DNA from: an uncultured Clostridium sp.
Lineage (GTDB): Bacteria > Bacillota > Clostridia > TANB77 > CAG-508
DNA: 64,000 nucleotides
Assembly: GCA_947648215.1 (NCBI GenBank)
Contig: CANSMW010000001.1
Span: 1 to 64,000 of the forward strand
Direction of reading: 5' to 3'
Shown: in pieces, positions 9,987 to 19,413 of the stretch
How the letters are laid out: every line of letters starts with the position of its first letter
Numbering within the stretch: position 1 is the first letter of the stretch
The notes under the pieces: model-generated
What the model saw: only the letters and a program-made list of their open reading frames with translations
Told to the model about the DNA's origin: nothing
Database searches by the model: none
Program-made: the position numbers and the translations under genes

Positions 9987-10322
9987 TTAAAATACAGAGG
10001 CAATTATAATTCCTGCTATGATTAATAAAATTCCTAATTGCTTACTTTTTGTAATTTTTTCTTTGAATATAAAATAGCTTGCAATGGCAATAATAATATA
10101 ACTAATCGATTCAATCATCACTCCCATCGATAAATTCAAATTTTTATATGCCAACATTGTTAATATAGTCGATATAAATAGTAATCCATATGCTCCTATT
10201 ACATATTTATTTAGATATTCTTGCCATTTACTTTGGTATTGCTGGTTTGCACTTTTCTTTAATAATATTTGGCTTGTAGAAGCAATACAAACAGATAAAA
10301 TAAATAAGATAACCGATTTCAT
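9987..10322 (-). CDS. SMR/EmrE-like small membrane protein
   Basis: A 111-residue protein with four transmembrane helices and an EamA/SMR-like pattern (TSQILLKKSANQQ, then FKEKITKSKQLGILLIIAGI). Its ATG overlaps the stop of the preceding gene by four bases, so the two are translationally coupled and probably form a heterodimer. In polysaccharide loci such pairs (ArnE/ArnF type) flip polyprenyl-phosphate sugars. Confidence 0.85.
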   Translation of the reverse strand: MKSVILFILSVCIASTSQILLKKSANQQYQSKWQEYLNKYVIGAYGLLFISTILTMLAYKNLNLSMGVMIESISYIIIAIASYFIFKEKITKSKQLGILLIIAGIIIASVF

Positions 10323-10681
10323 TGTTTGCTATTCTCCTTTTCTTTCATCATTAATATAATACCTACAATTACTAGCATACTTCCAATAATCATCCCTATT
10401 GTTATGGTCTCGTGAAAAAATACATTGCCAAATAAAATTCCCCATATAATGGTAACCCCTTTATTGCTAAATGCTATACTTAAATCCATTCTTTTTAATA
10501 CTTGTTGCCAAATAATCGCATAAGACCCTAACATCACTAAGCTTAAGCCATAGAAGCCTATCATATGCCATATGGAAGAATTATTCGAAACCGCTGTTTT
10601 TGAAAATAGTGAACTTAAAGCATAGATAAAAAAGGCAATTTCTAATAAGATGATATTTTGTATTTTGGTTGTTTTTTTCAT
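10319..10681 (-). CDS. EamA/SMR-like small membrane protein
   Basis: A 120-residue, four-helix protein, the partner of the overlapping downstream gene. The motif GNVFFHETITIGMIIGSMLVIVGI is the typical half of an EamA fold. It follows the polyprenyl-phosphate glycosyltransferase gene, so the pair may flip the lipid-linked sugar that enzyme makes. Confidence 0.85.
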   Translation of the reverse strand: MKKTTKIQNIILLEIAFFIYALSSLFSKTAVSNNSSIWHMIGFYGLSLVMLGSYAIIWQQVLKRMDLSIAFSNKGVTIIWGILFGNVFFHETITIGMIIGSMLVIVGIILMMKEKENSKQ

Positions 10682-10710
10682 TTGCTACTATTCCTTTCTA
10701 ACACATGGTT

Positions 10711-11655
10711 TTATTGATTATTCTGTTTTCCCTTTATCGTATTTCGTATTACATATTGTGGATTATTATTAATAGATATATAAATTCTTCCCACATATTC
10801 CCCAATCAATCCTAAAATAAAGGTAATAACTGCACCAATGATTAATAATAGAATTGTCATAGATGTCCATCCCATTGGTACTGCCGGATTTGTTATTCTA
10901 TTGATAATTAGGAAAATCATTGCCACCATTGCAATAGCAATAAATAATACAGAAAAGAAAATAGCAATTCGAAGTGGTTTTACTGAAAAATTGGTAAATC
11001 CGTTAATCCATAAACCAATTAACTTTTTAAAAGTATACTGCGATTTTCCCACTTCTCTTTGTTTGTGATTTACCATTACATTTTTTATTTTATTGGTTGC
11101 TCTTAGCACTAATCCTTCCATATATGGATATGGATTTCGGTAGGTTATGATTTCATCTTTAATATAATGTTTCATTGCAAAAAAGCTAGAAATATATAAA
11201 TCTTTAGGTTTTCCTAACAATGCATGTGCCATTATGCTATTTATCGAACTACCGAAATTACGAAAAGCATTATGCTTTTTTTCTTCATATTTTGCATACA
11301 CCACATCTGTCTCTTCATCAAGTGCATCTAATAGTTTTTTTATTTCCTCTGGTGGAGTTTGTCCATCATCATCTAAGGCTACAATAATTTCTCCATCGCA
11401 TTGGTTTAATCCTGCCATAATGGCACTATGTTGTCCAAAATTTCTCGTAAAGTCAATCGCAATCACATTATTTGTAGTAATCGCAATCTCTTTTAGCTTC
11501 TGGAACGTATTGTCTTTTGAACCATCATTTACTAAAATAATCTCAGTTTCATATTGGCTTAAGTCTTTTGTAATAACTTCTTTTAATTTTTGGACAGTAT
11601 GTGTTACATATTTCTCTGAATTATAGCATGGTATTACAAATGAAATTTTTTGCAT
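10711..11655 (-). CDS. Polyprenyl-phosphate glycosyltransferase (GT2)
   Basis: A GT2 domain (SFVIPCYNSEKYV, metal-binding ALDDDGQTPPEEI) is followed by two C-terminal transmembrane helices ending in the DPM1/GtrB-like tail GEYVGRIYISINNNPQYVI. Such enzymes transfer glucose or a similar sugar to undecaprenyl phosphate at the cytoplasmic face. The start MQKISF at 11655 is preferred to one 27 bases upstream since GGAAGG precedes it. The neighbours (two SMR-like genes, GtrA, a large membrane protein) complete a periplasmic-type decoration module. Confidence 0.92.
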   Translation of the reverse strand: MQKISFVIPCYNSEKYVTHTVQKLKEVITKDLSQYETEIILVNDGSKDNTFQKLKEIAITTNNVIAIDFTRNFGQHSAIMAGLNQCDGEIIVALDDDGQTPPEEIKKLLDALDEETDVVYAKYEEKKHNAFRNFGSSINSIMAHALLGKPKDLYISSFFAMKHYIKDEIITYRNPYPYMEGLVLRATNKIKNVMVNHKQREVGKSQYTFKKLIGLWINGFTNFSVKPLRIAIFFSVLFIAIAMVAMIFLIINRITNPAVPMGWTSMTILLLIIGAVITFILGLIGEYVGRIYISINNNPQYVIRNTIKGKQNNQ

Positions 11656-11690
11656 AAATTTATCCTTCCCCTCATAGTACATAAATTTGA

Positions 11691-12231
11691 TTAATTGCTT
11701 TCCTCTTTATTGATAATCGACATAAATGTAATGTCTTGATAATTTCCATTTGGTAAGCAAATGTCATCTTTTGCTGTTCCTTCATATACAAAACCTGCTT
11801 TTTCATATGCTTTTATGGCTGTAGTATTATTGTTAAACACACGCAAATAAATTTTGTGTAAGCCTAAATTTTTAAATCCGTACCCGTGTAATTTGTTTTG
11901 TAGCACTTGTCCCAATTCCTTTTCCTCTTGCCGTCTCTTCTCCAATAAAAATCCCAAATTCTGCCTTATGGTTTTTATAGTCTATATCTCTTAAATAAGT
12001 CGAACCAACGGACTGATTTGAAGTTTTATCCACAATAATGAATTGAACCACTTCTTTGTTTAAAATCTTATTATGAAACCATGCCAAATGCGTTTCTTTT
12101 GTTAAATCCTCTTGTAGGCAAAAATTCTTTTTTACACTAGGGTGATTTCTCCATTTTAATATATTTTGTGTGTCTTCTAAGGTAATACTTCTTAATATAA
12201 CATTATCCATTTCCAATTTCACATTTTCCAT
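11691..12231 (-). CDS. GNAT acetyltransferase (+1 shift at CGG)
   Basis: The N-terminal part LEMDNVILRSITLEDTQNILKWRN and GEETARGKGIGTSATKQIT form the acetyl-CoA loop of a RimJ/RimL-like GNAT; the rest (GFKNLGLHKIYLRVFNNN, AIKAYEKAGF) is in the +1 frame. The first in-frame CGG, 11886-11884, read as CGGG = Gly116, joins ITG to YGFKNLGL. A second CGG six bases on falls out of phase after the shift. The restored length is 179 residues. Next to the DegT aminotransferase gene it probably N-acetylates an amino sugar nucleotide. Confidence 0.88.
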
Positions 12232-12350
12232 TTTTTGTTCCTCTCTTACAAGTTTTCATTACTTTGTTGGTTCTTCTCTTTCCACTTTTCTTTATTCCTT
12301 CTTCATAAAGTTCTAATTACCTTATTTGTTCTTCTCTATTGATTTTTGTT

Positions 12351-13481
12351 TTATTTCAATATTTCACATACCTTTTTACAAATAAACTCTAGTTCTTGTT
12401 CCGACATATCTGGATATAAAGGTAGGCGTAGTAATCGTTTGGCATACTCTTCGGTTACTGGTAAATCTCCCTCTTTATAGCCAAGTTTTCTTCCCATTGG
12501 TGATGTATGTAATGGAATATAGTGAAATACTGCTAAAATTCCTGCTTCTTTCAGTTGGTCTATTACATTATTTCGGATTTCTTCACTTGGTAATACGATA
12601 TAATACATATGAGCATTATGTTTTGCATAATCTGGTATGTAAGGTCTTACTAGTTTTCCTTGTTCTTCTAACGTTTTAAAAGTTTGATGATACGTATTCC
12701 AAATGTGCATTCTTTTCTCCATAATCTCTTGTGCTCTTTGTAGCTGGCCATATAGCATTGCTGCTAATACATCGGAAGGTAAATAGGAAGAACCTACATT
12801 ATGCCAGGTATATTTATCAACAACGCCTTTTATAAATTGACTTCGGTTGGTACCCTTTTCACGAATAATCTCTGCATCTAAAAATTTTTGGTCATCTTTT
12901 ACAATAATTGCTCCACCTTCACCCATTACATAATTTTTTGTTTCATGAAAACTATAGCAACCGTAATCTCCTATGGTACCCAAAGGTCTGTCTTTATAAG
13001 AAGCAAGCACTCCTTGTGCTGCATCTTCAATTACGGTTAAATGATATTGGTTTGCAATTTCTATAATTTTATCCATATCGCAAGCAATCCCTGCATAATG
13101 CACGGGAAAAATTGCCTTTGTTTTTGGGGTTATCTTTTCTTCTATTTTATTCGTATCCATATTAAAGGTACGATAATCAATATCAACAAATACTGGTTTT
13201 GCACCTCTTAGTAAAATAGCATCTGCTGTTGAAACAAAAGTATAAGAAGGAACTAATGCTTCATCTCCGGGTTGTAAATTAGCAAGTAAACTAGCTAATT
13301 CTAATGAATGAGTACATGAGGTGGTTAATAAAAAATTTTTAATTCCTTGTTTTTCTAAAAACCACTGATTTACTTTTTGGGTAAACTCCCCATCCCCACA
13401 TATTTTATTGGTTGTCAATGCTTGGTTTATATAGTCTTTTTCAACATCTGTCATCGATATTTTTGCAAATGGAATCATTGA
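12351..13481 (-). CDS. DegT/DnrJ/EryC1 aminotransferase
   Basis: A PLP-dependent sugar aminotransferase with about 376 residues from MIPFAKISM; AGGAGG lies just before this ATG, and the longer frame to 13529 is unlikely. It carries LTTSCTHSLELA, VPSYTFVSTADAI, IEDAAQGV and the PLP lysine region SFHETKNYVMGEGGA (Lys about 181). It would aminate a keto-deoxysugar nucleotide; the adjacent GNAT would then acetylate it, as in Fuc3NAc or Qui4NAc pathways. The precise sugar cannot be told from sequence. Confidence 0.93.
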   Translation of the reverse strand, partial: SMIPFAKISMTDVEKDYINQALTTNKICGDGEFTQKVNQWFLEKQGIKNFLLTTSCTHSLELASLLANLQPGDEALVPSYTFVSTADAILLRGAKPVFVDIDYRTFNMDTNKIEEKITPKTKAIFPVHYAGIACDMDKIIEIANQYHLTVIEDAAQGVLASYKDRPLGTIGDYGCYSFHETKNYVMGEGGAIIVKDDQKFLDAEIIREKGTNRSQFIKGVVDKYTWHNVGSSYLPSDVLAAMLYGQLQRAQEIMEKRMHIWNTYHQTFKTLEEQGKLVRPYIPDYAKHNAHMYYIVLPSEEIRNNVIDQLKEAGILAVFHYIPLHTSPMGRKLGYKEGDLPVTEEYAKRLLRLPLYPDMSEQELEFICKKVCEILK

Positions 13482-13568
13482 TTTCCTCCTTTTTATTTTT
13501 GCGATTTTCAATAGGATTGGTACCTTCATTCTTACTAAAATTAAGGTAACCTATTGTTTTTACTTATT

Positions 13569-15695
13569 CTATTTGGTGCGATTATCATAATTATATAAAA
13601 TAAGTGCTGGTGTTAATATTTTGTAAGTATTTGTCTTTATCTTTTCTTCTAAATATTTTTCTAACGTTTTATCTAGTATTGCCTTATTTCTTTCTAAGAT
13701 ATAATTTTTGGTTTCTTCATCTATTCTTGTAATCATTGCTTGTACATATTCATTATCCTGATACAATTGCTCTAATATTGGAAAAATATTGGCATACATA
13801 TAATCAATCATATTTTTTCTTACCTCCGTATCTAAACTATATAATTGGTTTAGAATGCTTTCTTCTACTCGCCAGAAAAATATATATGCCATAAATTCTT
13901 TTTTATCATATGGTTTTGTTATATACTTATTCATTCGCTCTTCTAATATTTTTAGTACATCAATCATATTATATTCTACTTTGGTTCGCATAATGGAATT
14001 TTGGCGAATGGTATATTCATAATATGGTTTTTCGATGTATTTAATTGTTTCAAGCTGACTTAATATGACTGGATTGGTTCCTAAATCTTCAAATTTTAGC
14101 CCTTCAACAAAGGATAATCCTATGGCTTCGTATAATTCTTTTTTTACAATTTTATTGCATGCAGAAGGCATGATGGTGCTATACAAAATTTTTTTGTAAT
14201 TACTTTCAAATTGTAAGGTATTGTCTAAGGCTGGGGTTGGGAATTTTTCTTCTTTACTAAAAATAGATAACCAATCGCAAATTACCATATCTACATTTTT
14301 TTCTAAGGCTTCCCATGCTTCTTCAAAAAAGTTTTTGTTAATTACATCATCGGAATCAATGGAAGCAATGTATTTTCCTTTTGCGTTTTTTAAAATGACA
14401 TTACGTACATTTCCAAGCCCATGATTTTCTTGCTTGATATAGCGAACTAGGTCAGGATATTTTTTCACATATTGCATACAAACTTCTTCACTACCGTCGG
14501 TGCTTCCATCGTTTACAATTAAAATTTCAATGTCTTTATGTTTAAAACTTAAGACAGAGTCAATACATTTTGCCACATAGTTTTCTACATTATAAACCGG
14601 AATTCCAATTGTCAACATTTTTTCGTATTCCTGCTTTTTTTCTTGATTTGCAAAGTTTTCAATTTTCTGTTTCATATCTTGGCTTGCAAAAATTTCGTGT
14701 TCTTGTTTCATTTCTTGATTTACAAAATTTCCGTCTTTGTTCTTTATTTCTTGTCTTTCTAAATTTCTTAAAAAGTTTTCGATGCTCTCTTTGCTCTTCT
14801 TGGTATATTGTTTTCGGTACTCTTCATATTGTTTTAATATTTCTGCCTTATTTTTACTTACTTCTTCCACTTTTTCTACGATTTCATCAATATTATCATC
14901 ACTTTTTACTTGTAGCATTTCCTTTAGTGGCATATCTTTTTCAAACAACGTATTGTTTCCTACAATACAAGGCACGCCCTTATCCATGCACATAAAAAAT
15001 ACGCTATTATCTGAATTACAAAAATTAATATAAAGAGCAATTTCACTTGCCGCTATCATTTCCTTCATGGTTTGAAATTCTTTTGCTTCTAGACCAAATT
15101 CTTTGTTAAATCCCTTTACTAAATCAATTTGATTGATGACATTTACTTTCTTTCCCAATAATCTTATGGCACTTAAGGAATTATAATAACTATGTTTTGC
15201 ATCACCACTATCACTTAATATGGCAATTCCTTCTTGTTTGGTATCTTCTTTCGTGCTTTGTGGTATATCTAAATACAACAAATACACTTCTTCAAATTGT
15301 GTTTTTAAAAGAAGATACAAATTTTTGTCTAATACTCCAATTTTGCATAATTTTTTACTATGATACAAATTAAGAATTGCATTATGAACCGTAATACAAT
15401 ATTCATTCGTTAAAGACGCTAAATCGAAGGTCAAAATCGTACTTATTTTGGTAGTATCAGCTAGCCTATCGGTTATCATCTCATATTCTAATCGATAATC
15501 AATTAAAATGATTTCTTTTACATCATTTTTACGAATAAAATCAATAAAATTCATCGTTTCTTTGTAATTTGTTTCCAATATATACACATATTTAAAATTG
15601 TGTTCATAAATATAAGCATGATGTTCGTATTCTTTTGGAATACATACCAAACAATCAATATGATAAATTAAATCTTTATTTTCGTTTATAATCAT
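13569..15695 (-). CDS. Two-domain glycosyltransferase with C-terminal GT2
   Basis: A 708-residue protein. Residues 1-310 resemble a GT-B-like half without clear catalytic motifs (YINFCNSDNSVFF, MCMDKGVPCIVGNN, as in accessory TarM/GtfB-type proteins). A charged linker follows, with three tandem 12-residue repeats of the type NFxNQExKQExE. From about 360 a full GT2 domain begins (LTIGIPVYNVENYV, VNDGSTDGSE, SIDSDDVINKNFF). The GT2 half should add a sugar to the surface polymer. It has no in-frame CGG over 2.1 kb. Confidence 0.88.
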   Translation of the reverse strand: MIINENKDLIYHIDCLVCIPKEYEHHAYIYEHNFKYVYILETNYKETMNFIDFIRKNDVKEIILIDYRLEYEMITDRLADTTKISTILTFDLASLTNEYCITVHNAILNLYHSKKLCKIGVLDKNLYLLLKTQFEEVYLLYLDIPQSTKEDTKQEGIAILSDSGDAKHSYYNSLSAIRLLGKKVNVINQIDLVKGFNKEFGLEAKEFQTMKEMIAASEIALYINFCNSDNSVFFMCMDKGVPCIVGNNTLFEKDMPLKEMLQVKSDDNIDEIVEKVEEVSKNKAEILKQYEEYRKQYTKKSKESIENFLRNLERQEIKNKDGNFVNQEMKQEHEIFASQDMKQKIENFANQEKKQEYEKMLTIGIPVYNVENYVAKCIDSVLSFKHKDIEILIVNDGSTDGSEEVCMQYVKKYPDLVRYIKQENHGLGNVRNVILKNAKGKYIASIDSDDVINKNFFEEAWEALEKNVDMVICDWLSIFSKEEKFPTPALDNTLQFESNYKKILYSTIMPSACNKIVKKELYEAIGLSFVEGLKFEDLGTNPVILSQLETIKYIEKPYYEYTIRQNSIMRTKVEYNMIDVLKILEERMNKYITKPYDKKEFMAYIFFWRVEESILNQLYSLDTEVRKNMIDYMYANIFPILEQLYQDNEYVQAMITRIDEETKNYILERNKAILDKTLEKYLEEKIKTNTYKILTPALILYNYDNRTK

Positions 15696-15829
15696 TTGTC
15701 AACCTCACTATATTATAATCTAATTTTTATAACACTCAAAGTATATCCTTATTTGTCTTTTGAAATTATACTTTTTAGCACTTAAAAAAATGTTTCCTTA
15801 TCCTTTTTATTCGATTTCCATTGCTTACA

Positions 15830-17647
15830 TTACAATTCTAAAAATTCTTCTACATTTCTAGTTGCATCTTGTAAATTTTGTTTTGAAAATTCTTGGTATA
15901 ACGCAATAACCTTCTCGCGATTTTCAATACATAACTCTATTTTATTTTTTATCTCTTCAATATCGGCTTCATCATTAATCACAATATATTTTTCTAATTC
16001 AGATCCTTCAAAATAATGATGATTATTTCCTGTAATACAAGGAACTCCTAATTCCATACTCTCTAATGGTAGCATTGGTGCACATTCCGAAAAAGTAACA
16101 TATAAATTCACATCATTGTTAGCAATTCTTTCTAGCAATTTTTCCCTAGGAATTGCCTTTTCTACTCCGGTTACTTCTATGTTATATTGTTTCGCAAATT
16201 GCTTCGCTGGTTCATTTAATGGCACCATATCCATAACAGCATTATCTAATAATTTAATCGCTGCCATTTGGGAATACATATTTTTTCTCCAATCATCACA
16301 TTTTGCAGCATAAATTCCAATTATCCTTTTGGAATTGTTCTTGTTTTTTTTCTCTACTTTTGGAATACCACTTACTTTATTGGTAATAAAATAAGCCTGA
16401 TACCCTTGTGAAGTATAAAAATTCATTAAGCTTTTTTTGCAAGTTCCCATAACATCTATTAAATGTTTTTTATGAAGTTCAATAATTTCTAAATTTCTTT
16501 CCCAACCATATAAATCCAATATTTGAGAATGGCTACCATGCCAAAATGTCTTTACTTTTACTTTTGTCTTCTTTTTTAAATCCACTACCAAATCATTCCA
16601 ACCAACGACAAAAGCACTAAATACCACTTGTTTTATTTCACTATTGGCAATTGCCTCTATAATCCTTGTTCTATCTTTTTTTCGAAAAATTTCTCCACAA
16701 TCTACTAAATTCGTAAATAGCTCTTTGGTTGCACTACTTACCCCAAACCATTGGGCATTATAGATGGTAATATATTCTGACTGTTTCATACTTTCAATGG
16801 TTTTTATCGTTTTTTCAATTCGTGTTAAATACTCGTCAGTGATTATTGCTCTTTTTCTTTTCACATTTCGATAAATTACAATTGGAAATAAAATTACTTT
16901 TGCCGTTTTCCTAATACAATGTTTTATTCTTCGGTAAGTATTAAAAATGAGATTGGTTTTATCCTTTCCCAAGTGTCTTACCATTTTCATTTCAATTCTT
17001 TCTTTTGGTGGTATCCAACTTGCATCATAATAGTGAATCATACATGTATTATTGGTAAAAATATTATCATCCCTATGGTAACTGTATGGATAAAAATATT
17101 CTCTTGGGTAAATCGTAATAATTTCCTTTTGGGAAATTTTTAAATCTTGAATTTCTCGATATCCTTTTTTTAGTCCATATGGCTGTAAAATCTCTGTCAT
17201 CATGATTGGAATACTAATTTTCGTTATGTTTTCAAGGTCAAATTCTGGTATCGTACGGTATTTTTTTAGTAATTCACCTGTTAAAAAGGATTTTTTATTT
17301 TTTTCATACCATACACCAACTGCCACATAGCCAGAATCTTCAATGCCTAAAACCGTATCTTTTTCAAATAACCAATCAATATTTTTCGTTACTTCCATAT
17401 CCGTATCAAAATAAATACCACCATATTCATTTAAAACCTTTGCTCTTACATAATCGGCAATAAAGGCCCACTTTTTATTTTCATAAGCCCCTTTTATAAA
17501 TGGACATTCTTCTAAATTGACATTTTCTTCTGTCCATTTCATTATTTTATAGTCTGGTAAAAATTTCTTCCAACTTTTCAAACATTTTTGTGCTAATTTT
17601 GGCATTGGTTTATCACCAAACCAGCAATAATGTATAATTTTTTCCAT
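15830..17647 (-). CDS. GT32-type sugar transferase fused to a GT-B-like domain
   Basis: About 605 residues from MEKIIHYCWFGDKPMPKLA. The N-terminal 240 residues are a GT32 domain with ADYVRAKVLNEYGGIYFDTD, the DxD metal site. The C-terminal 300 residues look like a GT-B half, with VSGIPKVEKK and LYVTFSECAPMLPLESMELG, similar to the N-terminal domain of the neighbouring protein. The chosen ATG has GGAG 12 bases upstream, which is somewhat long. Both domains probably act in one repeat-unit assembly step. Confidence 0.86.
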   Translation of the reverse strand: MEKIIHYCWFGDKPMPKLAQKCLKSWKKFLPDYKIMKWTEENVNLEECPFIKGAYENKKWAFIADYVRAKVLNEYGGIYFDTDMEVTKNIDWLFEKDTVLGIEDSGYVAVGVWYEKNKKSFLTGELLKKYRTIPEFDLENITKISIPIMMTEILQPYGLKKGYREIQDLKISQKEIITIYPREYFYPYSYHRDDNIFTNNTCMIHYYDASWIPPKERIEMKMVRHLGKDKTNLIFNTYRRIKHCIRKTAKVILFPIVIYRNVKRKRAIITDEYLTRIEKTIKTIESMKQSEYITIYNAQWFGVSSATKELFTNLVDCGEIFRKKDRTRIIEAIANSEIKQVVFSAFVVGWNDLVVDLKKKTKVKVKTFWHGSHSQILDLYGWERNLEIIELHKKHLIDVMGTCKKSLMNFYTSQGYQAYFITNKVSGIPKVEKKNKNNSKRIIGIYAAKCDDWRKNMYSQMAAIKLLDNAVMDMVPLNEPAKQFAKQYNIEVTGVEKAIPREKLLERIANNDVNLYVTFSECAPMLPLESMELGVPCITGNNHHYFEGSELEKYIVINDEADIEEIKNKIELCIENREKVIALYQEFSKQNLQDATRNVEEFLEL

Positions 17648-17715
17648 TTGTACTAAATTCTCCTTTACTAGTATACTTACCATGATTTGAATCACCAAAG
17701 GCTAACACAAGCCAT

Positions 17716-18489
17716 TTATAATTGTTCTGCAAATCCTTTTTGTAATTTTTTAAAGATAAAGTACCCTACCACAAGTAAAACAAGTCCTAGTCCCAGTAAA
17801 ATTCCTAAGTGTTGCATATTAGGCATTTGTTGATAATAGAAAATATCGCGGTATGCATTAATAATATAAGTCATTGGGTTTAACCTCATAATAATTCTTA
17901 AATTTTCTGGTAATTGCTCTAATTTATAAACAATTGGGGTAGCGTAAAAAGCTGCCATTAAAATAACACCAATAATATGCTCTAAATCTCGAATATAGAC
18001 CGTTCCTGCTGATAGTATAAAACTAATTCCTAGTAAAATAATACATTGTATTAATAAAACCACTGGGAATAGTAGTATTAATGGAGTAATTCCTAACCCC
18101 GAAAATAGGACAAAGGCTAATATGATAATACAAGAAATTAAAAAGTTAATCGCTCCACTAATCACACTGGAAATTGGCAATATTGCTCTTGGAAAATATA
18201 CTTTTTGTACGATATTTCCATTCATGATAATACTAAGCGAGCCTTGTGTAATAGTTGTTGTAAAAAAGGTCCATGGAATTAAACCAATACATACATAAAT
18301 GTGATAGGTTTTATCGCCATTGGCAATTAAGGCTCCAAAAATAACGGAATATACCAGTAGTTGTAGTAATGGGTTTAAAAATGACCATAATACTCCTAAA
18401 ATAGAATGCTTGTACCTTCCTCTTACTTCTTTTTTAGTATTGCTTTTTAATAGTTCTCTATAATTATATATTTCTTTAAATATGTTCAT
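17716..18489 (-). CDS. ABC-2 polysaccharide export permease (Wzm/TagG-like)
   Basis: A 257-residue membrane protein with six helices and the ABC-2 pattern (RYKHSILGVLWSFLNPLLQLLVYS, ARAILPISSVISGAINF, LNPMTYIINAYRD). With the ATPase gene upstream it would export a finished lipid-linked polysaccharide to the cell surface, as in teichoic-acid and ABC-dependent O-antigen systems. Confidence 0.95.
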   Translation of the reverse strand: MNIFKEIYNYRELLKSNTKKEVRGRYKHSILGVLWSFLNPLLQLLVYSVIFGALIANGDKTYHIYVCIGLIPWTFFTTTITQGSLSIIMNGNIVQKVYFPRAILPISSVISGAINFLISCIIILAFVLFSGLGITPLILLFPVVLLIQCIILLGISFILSAGTVYIRDLEHIIGVILMAAFYATPIVYKLEQLPENLRIIMRLNPMTYIINAYRDIFYYQQMPNMQHLGILLGLGLVLLVVGYFIFKKLQKGFAEQL

Positions 18490-18593
18490 GTTTTCTTACT
18501 TTCCTTTCTCTAAAGGCTTAAACTTTGTTTCTAAATCCTGTTTTGCAAGTTTCTAAATCGTGTTTTACAACATCGTTTTCAAACTTTTATTTT

Positions 18594-19331
18594 TTAAGCG
18601 GTTTCTACTAAGTATTGGTTTACCACGGTTTTGGTATCACCATCCATTTTAATGGACCCTTGGTGTAGCCATACTGCTCTTGTACAAAATCGATTAACCG
18701 AATCCATGCCATGTGTTACAAAAACAATGGTTTTTCCTTCTTTCTTTAATTCTTCAATTTTACTAAAACATTTTTCTTGGAAATGTTGGTCACCAACTGA
18801 TAAAATCTCGTCAATTAATAAAATGTCGGCATCTACGTTAATAGCAACGGAAAAAGCAAGTCTCATATACATTCCAGATGAATAGGTTCGAACTGGATTA
18901 TCAATAAAATCTTGTAATTCCGAAAATTCAATAATTTTATCAATTCTTTTATCAATTTCTTTTCTGGTTAATCCAAAAATAGAAGCATTAAAGTAAATGT
19001 TTTCTCTTCCAGAAAAGTCTGGATGAAACCCTGCCCCTAATTCCAAAAGAGATGTTAGTTTTCCATTGGTTTCTACTTTTCCTTTATTAGGATAAATAAT
19101 TTTAGTCATTAACTTAAGCAACGTCGATTTTCCACTTCCATTTACCCCAATTAATCCAACCACTTCACCTTTTTTTATCTCTAAATCAACATCTTTTAAA
19201 ATCTCACGCACTTCTTTTTTACTTCGATTCCAAAACAATACTTTCTCTTTAATGGTATTTGTTCTATCATAAAATACATTAAACGATTTATACACATGTT
19301 CTACACGGATTGCAACATCCTCCTTTTGCAT
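18594..19331 (-). CDS. ABC polysaccharide export ATPase (Wzt/TagH-like)
   Basis: A 245-residue ATPase with Walker A GVNGSGKSTLLK, the signature YSSGMYMRLAFSVA and Walker B ADILLIDEIL. The family hallmark GAGFHPDFSGRENIYFNA is present. It ends soon after the H-loop (VTHGMDSVNRF), so it lacks the C-terminal carbohydrate-binding domain of some Wzt proteins and probably does not read a chain-end modification. Confidence 0.95.
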   Translation of the reverse strand: MQKEDVAIRVEHVYKSFNVFYDRTNTIKEKVLFWNRSKKEVREILKDVDLEIKKGEVVGLIGVNGSGKSTLLKLMTKIIYPNKGKVETNGKLTSLLELGAGFHPDFSGRENIYFNASIFGLTRKEIDKRIDKIIEFSELQDFIDNPVRTYSSGMYMRLAFSVAINVDADILLIDEILSVGDQHFQEKCFSKIEELKKEGKTIVFVTHGMDSVNRFCTRAVWLHQGSIKMDGDTKTVVNQYLVETA

Positions 19332-19413
19332 TCTTCTTTCCTCCCTATTCGTATTTTTTTTGCAATTATATCATACTTTCTTCAAATTTCAAATATAATA
19401 TACATATTCTTTC

